This document shows, piece after piece, positions 1 through 5,986 of a stretch of DNA of 7,296 bases (its first letter is position 1; every line of letters starts with the position of its first letter). The DNA is from Alphaproteobacteria bacterium. GTDB lineage: Bacteria; Pseudomonadota; Alphaproteobacteria; Rhizobiales; Rhizobiaceae. The stretch lies in contig JAFKFE010000236.1 in the NCBI GenBank assembly GCA_017308345.1, positions 1 through 7,296 on the forward strand, read 5' to 3'. A program made the translations under genes and the position numbers. Below the pieces are notes generated by a model that was not told the DNA's origin, did no database searches, and worked only from the letters and a program-made list of their open reading frames with translations.

Positions 1-201
1 GCAATGGAAATCGAGTTTGCCGCTTTAAGCCGCGAGTTCTTGAACGCCAACGAATGCCGCGGTGTCTGGAGTCTGGAACTTGTTGCAGCCTGCGGGTACC
101 TCCATCGACTTATGGATAACCTCAAAGTGGTGCGCTATCTCGCCGGGAACTATCCCGGCCAGTTTGAAAAGTTTCACCGGTTGTTGGAGCCCGGATATTG
201 A
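1..201 (+). pseudogene. RepB/ParB-like plasmid partition protein, C-terminal fragment (5' end outside window)
   Basis: The reading frame is open through the left edge (codon 1-3 is GCA, before an internal ATG at 4) and ends at TGA 199-201, so this is the 3' end of a longer frame. The ending, with GYLHRLMDN, then KVVRYLAGNYP and FHRLLE, resembles from memory the C-terminal tail of the RepB-type ParB proteins of rhizobial plasmids and islands, where a segment like GYL.KLL.N..VVRYLA...P...EF is common. Those proteins bind parS-like sites and help segregate plasmids; the tail itself carries no catalytic motif. The DNA immediately downstream is a degraded gene, so this copy may also be a relic, but the upstream part is not visible and it could be the end of an intact gene. 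The family call is moderately sure; the pseudogene status is a guess from context. Confidence 0.5.
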
Positions 202-330
202 GTGGCCGCAGGAGTGTAGATCAAACAGGATCGCCCTGCGCCCTTCGGCTGCGAATGTGCCGACCAGCGACTGAAGGTCGTCAGCGTCTTCGTTGACGTT
301 CGGGCGCCGGCCGAGAATTCTTCGACGCAC
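202..330. other. Unassigned junction between two gene remnants
   Basis: After the partition-protein stop, the same frame meets a TAG at 217-219 and then stays open into the secretion-ATPase remnant. The translation of 220-330 shows no family I recognise. Recognisable ATPase similarity begins only near 331. The breakpoint joining the two remnants probably lies in this stretch. Confidence 0.35.
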
Positions 331-853
331 GCTCGCCAGGCCTGGACTCGGCTTACCCAACTTCCGGCGCCACTGCCCGAGATATCGACCAGCGTCTCCC
401 TGCCGGCGCCGGGGTCCGGCTTGGCTGTCGAAGTCATCAGCGTGACGCCGCCGGGCGAGCGCCGCGTGGTCGTCCAGGACGCAGGCTTCGCGCTGGAGAA
501 AGGGGCGGGGCTTGGCATCATCGGCCCGAGCGCATCGGGCAAATCCTCGCTGGTACGGGCGATCGCCGGAATCTGGCAACCGGCGCGTGGGCAATCAAAC
601 TCGACGGCGCAACGCTCGTTCAATGGTTACCTGAAGAGCTCGGAAAGCATATCGGCTACTTGCCGCAGGACATGTAGCTGTTCGACGGCACGATCGCCGA
701 GAACATCGCCCGCTTCGAGCCTGATGCGCCGTCCAACAAGATACTGGCAGCCGCGCACGGCCGGCGTGCACGACTTGGTCGTCCACCGGAAGGCTACAAG
801 ACGCGATCGGGGAAGCCGGTTCGGCGTTGTCGGTTGGCCAGCGGCAAAGGGTG
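331..853 (+). pseudogene. Type I secretion ABC transporter ATPase (PrtD-like), degraded internal fragment
   Basis: Read across frames, this stretch follows the ATPase half of PrtD/HlyB-type type I secretion permease-ATPases, which export RTX-type proteins. Frame 1 from 331 gives ARQAWTRL, then the domain start VEVISVTPPGERRVVVQD, then a Walker A motif GPSASGKSS at 523-549 and GIWQPARG. The match then moves to frame 3 near 591 (LDGATL, HIGYLPQDM, LFDGTIAENIARFEPDAP). A TAG at 675-677 replaces the Glu expected after QD(V/M). It returns to frame 1 at about 757 (TAGVHDLVV), to frame 3 at 786 (PEGYKTR), and to frame 2 at 812, ending with an ABC signature-like LSVGQRQRV at 827-853. Walker B, the rest of the nucleotide-binding domain and all membrane segments are missing. 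One nonsense codon plus four frame changes make this a clear pseudogene. The 199-codon open frame at 421-1020 is an accident of the decay. Confidence 0.85.
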
Positions 854-1080
854 AGATCAACCCATGTGTCGGCTGTCGATCCTGTCTTGCCGGAAGCAAC
901 GCGTGGGGGTGGAAAAGGGATAAGTTGGCGAAGAACCTGAGGGCGATCCAGTGGCAGGTGGCCGGCCAGGGAGCAAGCCGCGAGCATCGCTGGAATGACG
1001 TAATGCTAACGAGACATTGACGGTTTCCGATCACAGGTCGAGATGCGTAGACAGTCGTTCGCGAGAGGCCGAGGACGATC

Positions 1081-1129
1081 TCCGAAATATTTTCGGACGC
1101 ATCGCGATACGTCCGGCGAATTTCGCGGG
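1081..1129. repeat. Two adjacent palindromes with centres 32 bp apart
   Basis: The first is TCCGAAA-TAT-TTTCGGA (1081-1097), with perfect 7-bp arms. The second is CCGGCGAA-T-TTCGCGGG (1113-1129), with 8-bp arms and one mismatch. Both have a CCG..AA/TT..CGG-like layout, and their centres (1089 and 1121) are about three helical turns apart. A wider pair, GATGCGT at 1042-1048 and ACGCATC at 1097-1103, encloses the first. Such spacing is what a cooperatively binding dimeric protein would use, but no partner gene is evident and chance is possible in GC-rich DNA. Confidence 0.4.
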
Positions 1130-1130
1130 A

Positions 1131-1149
1131 CCTGCTCTCATAGAGCGGG
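1131..1149. repeat. Short inverted repeat / possible hairpin
   Basis: CCTGCTCT (1131-1138) and AGAGCGGG (1142-1149) flank a CAT loop. In RNA this forms an 8-bp stem with one G-U pair, closed by a further A-U pair at 1130/1150. No T-run follows, so it is not a convincing terminator. Function unknown. Confidence 0.3.
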
Positions 1150-1156
1150 TGTCCTC

Positions 1157-1184
1157 AACAGGCTACGCAACCGCCTGTTTCTTC
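1157..1184 (+). terminator. Possible weak factor-independent terminator
   Basis: AACAGGC (1157-1163) and GCCTGTT (1173-1179) form a perfect 7-bp stem with a 9-base loop, followed by TCTTC. The stem is modest and the T-tract is interrupted. It could end readthrough from the remnant region before the operon, but the evidence is thin. Confidence 0.25.
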
Positions 1185-1316
1185 GAGTGATGAGCCGGGA
1201 CGCGGCCTCGAACTGACCAAATTGACCCGCGGGAATGGGGGCTGCGATGCGCCTCCCCTTTCTGCTTAGGCGCTTTGAGGCCCTGAACGATCAAAGTGAC
1301 GGCGCTCGAATGGCGA

Positions 1317-1346
1317 TTGACATAATCAATATAATGATTATATCAA
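1317..1346 (+). promoter_or_regulatory. Probable sigma-70-type promoter of the GntR-ABC operon
   Basis: TTGACA at 1317-1322 is a perfect -35 hexamer. At 16 to 18 bases spacing lie TATATC (1339-1344) or TATCAA (1341-1346), each a partial match to TATAAT. A perfect TATAAT at 1330-1335 sits only 7 bases from the -35 box and cannot pair with it. The block is strikingly AT-rich against its GC-rich surroundings and lies directly in front of the regulator gene. The -10 choice is uncertain, and the promoter is predicted only from sequence. Confidence 0.6.
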
Positions 1347-1350
1347 TATA
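1322..1350. promoter_or_regulatory. Candidate operator: inverted and direct repeats overlapping the promoter
   Basis: ATAATCA (1322-1328) and TGATTAT (1335-1341) form a perfect 7-bp inverted repeat with a 6-base spacer. ATCAATATA also occurs twice as a direct repeat, at 1325-1333 and 1342-1350, in step by 17 bp. Because TGAT (1335-1338) and ATCA (1342-1345) also face each other, there are two overlapping dyads. They fill the spacer and -10 region, where a bound repressor would block polymerase. GntR/FCD regulators commonly bind short dyads in their own promoters, so autoregulation is the likely reading. Confidence 0.6.
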
Positions 1351-1355
1351 TGAAA

Positions 1356-1361
1356 GGGAGG
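1356..1361 (+). promoter_or_regulatory. Ribosome binding site that fixes the GTG start of the regulator
   Basis: GGGAGG (within AAAGGGAGG) stands 6 bases before GTG 1368. The in-frame ATG at 1350 would put this Shine-Dalgarno sequence inside the coding region and has no site of its own, so GTG 1368 is preferred. Confidence 0.75.
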
Positions 1362-1367
1362 ACTGAC

Positions 1368-2129
1368 GTGCTGGATGGCATCGAGCCACTGAACCGCCTT
1401 GAGGGAAGCCTCGCCGAGGAACTCGTGCGGCGGATCGAGGCCATGATCCTCGAGCGCAGAGACGAGGGGAATGCGCGCCTCGGCTCGAAAGAGGAGTTGA
1501 GGCAGGGTTTCCAGGTCTCCCACGGCACCATGAACGAAGCGATCCGCGTGCTGGAAACGCGCGGTCTCGTCGAATTGCGCCGCGGTCCGCAGGGCGGCGT
1601 ATTCATCGCCTCGCCATCGGTCTTCCTGCGCCTCAGCAACGTGTTCCTGGGCTTTCGCAACAACTCGGAATCGATCCAGGACTGTCTGGCCGTGCGCGAT
1701 CAGCTCGAGGTGCTGACCGCCGTGGAAGCCGCCAAGGCGGCGAAGTCCCGGCCGGACGACGTCAGGGAAATGTACCGCCTTTATGAAAGGATGGTGGAAA
1801 CCTCGAGCGAGCTTCAGGTGTCGCTGAAGTGGAACTGGGAACTGCATCGATGCATCTCCCGCATGGGCGGCAACAATATCCTCACCGGCATCTATCTGAC
1901 GCTGCTCGACTATATCGAGCAAGAGCTTGATGTTGTGGCGCCCGCCTCGACCGAAGAGCGCGTGCGGTGCATCCTCAAGATGCACCGCGACATCGTCGAC
2001 GCCATCGCATCTGGCGACGTCGAGAGGGCGGCGGCGGCGGCTCGCCTTCATCCGCTTCCGCCGGAAGAGGGACCGGAAATCCAGGTAGGCCCGGCCAAAC
2101 CGTACGAAAAAAAGGCGGCCAAACCATGA
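1368..2129 (+). CDS. GntR-family (FadR/FCD subfamily) transcriptional regulator
   Basis: A 253-residue DNA-binding regulator, usual length for the FadR-type branch of GntR. Residues about 15-80 form the winged helix: SLAEELVRRIEAMI, then a recognition helix around QVSHGTMNEAIRVLETRGLVE and a wing ending GGVFIA. Residues about 100-230 fit the all-helical FCD ligand domain (RDQLEVLTAVEAA). Three His lie at positions typical of its metal site: H160 in ELHRCI, H206 in MHRDI and H228 in ARLH. The usual Asp four residues before the first His is Asn (N156), a mild departure. Such proteins normally repress an operon and release DNA on binding a small carboxylate or sugar acid. It is the first gene of the operon: its TGA overlaps the ATG of the ATPase gene by 4 bases, and its promoter holds a candidate operator. 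The start is GTG, chosen because GGGAGG lies 6 bases upstream. The family call is firm; the ligand is unknown. Confidence 0.92.
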   Translation: MLDGIEPLNRLEGSLAEELVRRIEAMILERRDEGNARLGSKEELRQGFQVSHGTMNEAIRVLETRGLVELRRGPQGGVFIASPSVFLRLSNVFLGFRNNSESIQDCLAVRDQLEVLTAVEAAKAAKSRPDDVREMYRLYERMVETSSELQVSLKWNWELHRCISRMGGNNILTGIYLTLLDYIEQELDVVAPASTEERVRCILKMHRDIVDAIASGDVERAAAAARLHPLPPEEGPEIQVGPAKPYEKKAAKP

Positions 2130-3652
2130 GCGTGTCTTCGCAGGTCGTTCTCAGGGCTGCCGGCGTCGTCAAGCATTTTGGCGGCGTGCGCGCCCTGCTG
2201 GGCGTCGATTTCGACGTGCGCGCCGGCGAGATCCACGCTTTGCTCGGCGCCAACGGCGCCGGCAAGTCGACGCTCATCAAGGTTCTCGCGAATGTGTATA
2301 AACCCGACGAAGGCGAAATCCTGCTCCGCGGCGCCCCGTTGACGGAGGCCATGCTCGGCGCGCGCATCTCGTTCGTGCATCAGGATCTTGGCCTCATCGA
2401 CACCATGTGCATCGGTGAGAACATGGCGATGGCCTACGGCTATCCGCGCCGCGGGCGGCTTATCGACTGGCGCTCGGTCAACCTGATAGCCGGCTCGGCG
2501 CTGGACAAGCTGGGTACGCCTCTGCCGCTCAACAAGAACGTGGGCGATCTGAGCCAGGCTGAAAAGTCAATCGTCGCCATAGCGCGCGCTCTGACCCGGG
2601 ACATCGACATTCTCGTGCTCGATGAGCCGACAGCCAGCCTGCCGGAAGCCGACGTCGAGCATCTGTTTTCGGCGGTTCGAGCGCTGAAGGCCCGTGGCGT
2701 CGGCGTGCTCTACGTCAGCCATCGCCTCGATGAAGTGTTCCGGCTCGCCGACGCCGCCACCGTGCTTCGCGACGGGCAGGTTGTCGCAAGCTATCGCCCG
2801 CTGGACGTTTCGCCCGAAAAGCTGGTTGCCGACATCGTCGGCAAGGCGCCGGCCCGCAGGCAATCCTCGGACCACCGCAAGAGCGACGCGGCGATCATGG
2901 AGGTTTCCAATCTCGTGATCGGCCACATCGGTCCTGTCAGCTTCGAAGTCGCGCCAGGCGAGATCGTGGGTCTGGCCGGCTTGCGGGGCCAGGGTCACGA
3001 GGCCGTGGGGCGGGCCCTGGCCGGCCTCTATGCGGCCGACCGCGGCGAGGTCCGCGTCGGCGGCGCGGCCGTGCGCATCCGCAAGCCTTCCGATGCAATC
3101 GCCTCGGGCGTCGGCTTCGCGTCGAGCAAGCGCGCCGAGGAGGGGCTGGCAACGACGCTCAACGTTCGCGAGAACCTGTTCCTCAATCCGCTCAACTTCA
3201 GCCGGCGCGCCTTCTCGTTCATGACGCCGTCGCGGGAGACAAGGGAGGCGTCCGCGCTGCTGAATCGGCTGGACGTGCGTCCCCGCGAGCCCGACCGCGA
3301 CGTGACGACGCTGAGCGGCGGCAATCAGCAGAAAGTGGTGCTTGCCCGGCTCGCTGGCCAGGACTATCGCGTGCTTGTTCTGGAGGAGCCGACGACGGGA
3401 GTGGACGTCGGCGCAAAGGCGGAAATCTACCGGATACTGTCTGAAGGCGCCGCCAAGGGCACGGCGTGTCTCGTCATTTCATCCGATCTCGACGAACTGG
3501 TTCAGATATGTGACCGCGTTCTGGCTTTCAGCGCCGGACGCATCGTAGCCGAGGTTGGGCGCGAAGACCTCTCGGCGGAAACGCTCATCAACGATATCAG
3601 CGGCGCCGCCTCGCATACAGCGGGCCGGGAAGCCGCGCTGACGGCCACTTGA
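2126..3652 (+). CDS. Sugar-type ABC importer ATPase (RbsA/MglA/XylG class, two fused nucleotide-binding domains)
   Basis: A 508-residue cytoplasmic ATPase that would power the importer formed with the next two genes; the length is typical. Domain 1 has Walker A GANGAGKST (41-49), Q-loop Q86, signature LSQAE (142-146), Walker B ILVLDEP (162-168) and switch His H199 in YVSHRLDE. Domain 2 has GLAGLRGQGH (282-291) in place of a Walker A, lacking the GKS/T, as is usual in this family. Its signature LSGGNQQK (396-403) is canonical, its Walker B reads LVLEEP (417-422) with Glu where Asp is usual, and it ends with VDVGAKAEIY and a switch region ISSDLDE that lacks His. The asymmetric domains, with domain 1 keeping the P-loop and domain 2 the canonical signature, match carbohydrate uptake ATPases. 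The start is the ATG overlapping the regulator's stop (ATGA at 2126-2129), indicating translational coupling; a purine-rich AAAGGCGG lies upstream. The transported substrate is not deducible. Confidence 0.95.
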   Translation: MSVSSQVVLRAAGVVKHFGGVRALLGVDFDVRAGEIHALLGANGAGKSTLIKVLANVYKPDEGEILLRGAPLTEAMLGARISFVHQDLGLIDTMCIGENMAMAYGYPRRGRLIDWRSVNLIAGSALDKLGTPLPLNKNVGDLSQAEKSIVAIARALTRDIDILVLDEPTASLPEADVEHLFSAVRALKARGVGVLYVSHRLDEVFRLADAATVLRDGQVVASYRPLDVSPEKLVADIVGKAPARRQSSDHRKSDAAIMEVSNLVIGHIGPVSFEVAPGEIVGLAGLRGQGHEAVGRALAGLYAADRGEVRVGGAAVRIRKPSDAIASGVGFASSKRAEEGLATTLNVRENLFLNPLNFSRRAFSFMTPSRETREASALLNRLDVRPREPDRDVTTLSGGNQQKVVLARLAGQDYRVLVLEEPTTGVDVGAKAEIYRILSEGAAKGTACLVISSDLDELVQICDRVLAFSAGRIVAEVGREDLSAETLINDISGAASHTAGREAALTAT

Positions 3653-3692
3653 TCCCATCAAGATGTAGCGCCGCGTTTAGGGGAGGGAGAGC

Positions 3693-4733
3693 ATGACCAT
3701 GACCAACAGCGATCTGTCGCGCGCGCCCGAGGGCGCGAGCACCGCGGTTTCGCTGGAAAAGAGAACCCTTGGGCAAACCGTCCTGCACGTGTTGTCCAAC
3801 CACGGGCTGTTCCTGCTGGCGATCCTTTTCGTGGTTGGCTACGCGATCCTGCTGCCCGACACCTTCCTGACCAAGCAGACATTCCGGGCGATTGTCGCGG
3901 CCAGCGTCATCGTCTCTTTCCTCAGTCTGGCGGAAATGCTCGTCGTTGCGTCCAACAACTACGATCTGTCGATCGCCTACAATCTGGGCCTCACGCATAT
4001 CCTCGTCATGGGGCTGCTGACGAGAACCGAGATCCCCTGGTACGCGGTGGTGTTCATCGTCATCGCACTCAGCGCGCTCGTGGGGCTGGTCAACGGGCTG
4101 CTGGTTGAATTCGCGAAGATCGATTCCTTCATTGCGACGCTCGGCGTGGGAACGATCCTTTACGGCCTCGCCGCATGGTACACCAACGGAGCGCAACTCG
4201 TCGGCGACTTGCCGGCGATGTTCACCGGTATCAACGACACGACGATCTTCAACCTGCCACTGCCGGCAATCTTCGTGGCGGTGCTGGTTCTGGCGCTTTG
4301 GGTGCTGTTCGAGTTCCTGCCGATCGGCCGGCAGATCTACGCCATCGGCGGTAACCGGAAGGCGGCGGAACTGACGGGCATTCCGGCGCGGCGCATCGTG
4401 GTCGGCGTTTTCGTGGCAAGCGGCCTGATCGTCGGTATCGCCGGCGTGGTGCTGGCGGCGCGGCTTCGTGTGGGGCAGACGGCGGTAGGACCGGAGTTTC
4501 TGCTTCCCGCCTTCGTTGGCGCGCTGCTTGGTTCGACGACGATCAGGCCGGGCCGCGTCAATCCATTCGGCACCATCGTTGCCGTGCTGGTGCTCGCCAT
4601 CGGCATCGCCGGCCTCCAGCAACTCGGCGGCGGCTTCTATGTCGAGCCGATCTTCCAGGGCGCGAGCCTCATTCTTTCGGTCGGTCTCGCCGGCTATGCG
4701 GCGCGCCGGCGTCGGGAGGGCCGGCGTTCCTGA
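3693..4733 (+). CDS. Sugar-type ABC importer permease (RbsC class)
   Basis: A 346-residue inner-membrane protein, presumably forming the homodimeric channel through which the substrate passes. Hydrophobic segments lie near residues 37-57, 66-87, 92-110, 117-140, 145-162, 180-199, 225-247, 258-272, 280-300 and 311-327. A hydrophilic N-terminal tail of about 30 residues and an Arg-rich C-terminus are both likely cytoplasmic. The cytoplasmic loop GRQIYAIGGNRKAAELTGI (202-220) is the hallmark of BPD_transp_2 permeases, where it contacts the ATPase; NGLLVEF and SFIATLG are also family-typical. GGGAGG at 3681-3686 lies 6 bases before the chosen ATG; an alternative in-frame ATG at 3699 would shorten it by two residues. 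It follows the ATPase gene after a 40-base gap and precedes the binding-protein gene, the normal set for this importer class. A long open frame on the opposite strand is a shadow caused by high GC content. Confidence 0.95.
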   Translation: MTMTNSDLSRAPEGASTAVSLEKRTLGQTVLHVLSNHGLFLLAILFVVGYAILLPDTFLTKQTFRAIVAASVIVSFLSLAEMLVVASNNYDLSIAYNLGLTHILVMGLLTRTEIPWYAVVFIVIALSALVGLVNGLLVEFAKIDSFIATLGVGTILYGLAAWYTNGAQLVGDLPAMFTGINDTTIFNLPLPAIFVAVLVLALWVLFEFLPIGRQIYAIGGNRKAAELTGIPARRIVVGVFVASGLIVGIAGVVLAARLRVGQTAVGPEFLLPAFVGALLGSTTIRPGRVNPFGTIVAVLVLAIGIAGLQQLGGGFYVEPIFQGASLILSVGLAGYAARRRREGRRS

Positions 4734-4758
4734 CGACAGAAGGGAGCGCGCGACAGCA

Positions 4759-4772
4759 GGGCTCCGCAGCCC
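4759..4772 (+). repeat. Small intergenic stem-loop before the binding-protein gene
   Basis: GGGCT-CCGC-AGCCC forms a 5-bp GC-rich hairpin in the 69-base gap between permease and binding-protein genes. Hairpins here often favour higher yield of the binding protein by shielding its message from decay, but this one is short and its role is only suggested by position. Confidence 0.3.
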
Positions 4773-4790
4773 AATCGTTCTGTTCACTTG

Positions 4791-4797
4791 AGGGAGG
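4791..4797 (+). promoter_or_regulatory. Ribosome binding site that fixes the GTG start of the binding protein
   Basis: AGGGAGG lies 5 bases before GTG 4803. A TTG at 4788 is in frame but overlaps this site and would put four charged or polar residues before the signal peptide, so GTG 4803 is preferred. Confidence 0.7.
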
Positions 4798-4802
4798 AAA
4801 CC

Positions 4803-5912
4803 GTGAAAGTGTTGAAATCAGTATTGCTGGCGGCATCGGCTGCCTGGCTTGCGGCCATGGCCTTGCCCGCCAGCGCCGAGAACCTCGATCAGATCAAGGC
4901 CGAGGCAAATGCGGCAACCGCTCCAGTGACGCAATGGGATGGACCCACAACGGGTCCGAAGGCGGACAAGGGCAAGTTCATCATCTACCTTGCCGATACG
5001 CAGACCAACGCCGGCTCGGCCGGTACCGCAGATGGGGCGAAGGAGGCGGCCGCCGCCCTCGGCTGGAAGTTCCAGTTGATGGATGGCCAGAACACGCCGA
5101 CTGGCGAATCCGAGATCTTCGAACAGGCAATCGCCCTGAAGCCAGATGGTATCATCGTCGGCAGCTTCAACGCCACTGCGTTCAAGGATCTGTTCAAGCG
5201 GGCGGGCGAAGCCAATATCAAGATCGTCACCTGGCACGGCGCGGCGGGTCCGGGGCCCATCGACGGCATTCCGGAAGTATTCTGGAACCTGTCGACCGAC
5301 CCCTATCAGATCGCCAATGTCGCGGCGAAATACGCGGTGGCGCACAGCGACGGCCTCGCGAAGGCCGTGATCCTAACCGATATGCAGTATCCGATCGTGG
5401 TCACCAAGACACATGGCCAGGAGGATGGCATCAAAGCCTGCGAAACCTGTGAGGTGCTGTCGCTGGAGAACGCGCCTTACACGGAAATCTCGCAGCGCAT
5501 GCCTTCATTGATGAGCGCGCTGCTGCAGCGCTATGGCGACAAGCTCAGCTATATGCTCGCTTTCAATGATCTCTACTTCGATTTCTCGGTTCCGACCCTT
5601 CGCGCCAACGGCGTGCCGCAGGACGGCAAGCCCTACCTCATCTCGGCGGGCGATGGCAGCGTTTCAGCCTATGAGCGCATCCGCAAGGGCGAGTATCAGA
5701 TAGCGACGGTGCCTGAGCCCCTTCACCTGCACGGCTGGCAGGCAATCGACGAACTGAATCGCGCCTTCCACGGCGAAAAGGCCAGCGGCTACGTCACCAA
5801 GGTCCACCTCGTGACCAAGGAAAACATCGACGCGGACGGTGGCGACAAGAACAGTTTCGACCCCGGCAACGGTTACCGTGACCACTACAAGAAGATCTGG
5901 GGGGTCGAGTAA
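4803..5912 (+). CDS. Periplasmic substrate-binding protein of the ABC importer (RbsB-like, type 1 fold)
   Basis: A 369-residue secreted protein that would capture the substrate in the periplasm and deliver it to the permease. Residues 1-25 are a classical Sec signal peptide (MKVLKSVLL, hydrophobic core, ALPASA cleaved before ENLDQ). The mature part fits the periplasmic-binding-protein-like domain (Peripla_BP_4): first strand FIIYLADTQ (59-67), helix GAKEAAAALGW, KPDGIIVGS (113-121), hinge-region AFNDLYFD (253-260) and SAGDGS (281-286). The N-terminal extension of about 30 residues before the first strand is longer than in RbsB (from memory). The only two cysteines, C213 and C216, form a C-x2-C in KACETCEVL and could make a disulfide in the periplasm. 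Translation starts at GTG 4803, chosen from the Shine-Dalgarno site and because it gives a clean signal peptide. Ligand identity cannot be inferred from the visible residues. Confidence 0.94.
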   Translation: MKVLKSVLLAASAAWLAAMALPASAENLDQIKAEANAATAPVTQWDGPTTGPKADKGKFIIYLADTQTNAGSAGTADGAKEAAAALGWKFQLMDGQNTPTGESEIFEQAIALKPDGIIVGSFNATAFKDLFKRAGEANIKIVTWHGAAGPGPIDGIPEVFWNLSTDPYQIANVAAKYAVAHSDGLAKAVILTDMQYPIVVTKTHGQEDGIKACETCEVLSLENAPYTEISQRMPSLMSALLQRYGDKLSYMLAFNDLYFDFSVPTLRANGVPQDGKPYLISAGDGSVSAYERIRKGEYQIATVPEPLHLHGWQAIDELNRAFHGEKASGYVTKVHLVTKENIDADGGDKNSFDPGNGYRDHYKKIWGVE

Positions 5913-5924
5913 CTCCCTCCCTGC

Positions 5925-5949
5925 CGGCCGGCGGCCTGGCCGCCGGCCG
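5925..5949 (+). repeat. Strong GC hairpin after the binding-protein gene
   Basis: CGGCCGGCGGC (5925-5935) and GCCGCCGGCCG (5939-5949) form a perfect 11-bp stem with a CTG loop, 12 bases after the stop codon. It is followed by CCTCCCTCATT, not a T-run, so it is not a standard factor-independent terminator. It more likely stabilises the 3' end of the binding-protein message or partly attenuates readthrough into the dehydrogenase gene. CTCCCT occurs on both sides of the stem. Role inferred from position only. Confidence 0.55.
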
Positions 5950-5986
5950 CCTCCCTCATTCCGATGCAAACGGAGCTCTCCGCGCA

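Larger units (their letters stand above)
854..1316. other. Gene-free stretch with several inverted repeats
   Basis: Past the ATPase signature the similarity stops abruptly, and nothing up to the operon promoter reads as a gene on either strand. The open frames here are short, lack ribosome binding sites and overlap the remnant. What is visible is a set of inverted repeats between 1081 and 1179, listed separately, and a weaker one at 1249-1254/1268-1273 (GCGCCT and AGGCGC, 13-base loop). No tRNA, rRNA or insertion-sequence ends could be recognised. Confidence 0.5.

Noticed and set aside
25..594. 189-codon open frame on the minus strand
   Set aside because: It lies antisense to both gene remnants, has no clear ribosome site and no recognisable domain. 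Its Arg/Ala-rich makeup is typical of shadow frames in GC-rich DNA.
421..1020. 199-codon open frame on + strand beginning with a good Walker A region
   Set aside because: Similarity to the secretion ATPase leaves this frame after about position 590 and continues in others. The rest of the frame resembles nothing, so it is part of the pseudogene.
854..1316. CRISPR array, tRNA or insertion-sequence ends
   Set aside because: No regularly spaced repeats, cloverleaf or matching terminal inverted repeats with target duplications could be seen.
1350..1367. ATG 1350 as the regulator's start
   Set aside because: The Shine-Dalgarno sequence would then be inside the gene, and the ATG lies in the operator repeat. 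GTG 1368 has ideal spacing.
1338..2051. 237-codon open frame on the minus strand
   Set aside because: It is antisense to the GntR regulator and shows no domain. It also runs through the promoter-operator block.
1967..2125. Extended start of the ATPase inside the regulator gene
   Set aside because: The extra 53 residues are Arg/Gly-rich out-of-frame readthrough of the regulator. The family's N-terminus fits ATG 2126.
3597..4787. 396-codon open frame on the minus strand
   Set aside because: It is antisense to the permease gene, whose membrane segments and family motifs are unmistakable. The minus frame is Arg/Asp/His/Gln-rich low-grade sequence.
5925..5960. Rho-independent terminator ending the operon after the binding protein
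   Set aside because: The stem is strong but no T-run follows, and the next gene is 74 bases downstream on the same strand with related function.
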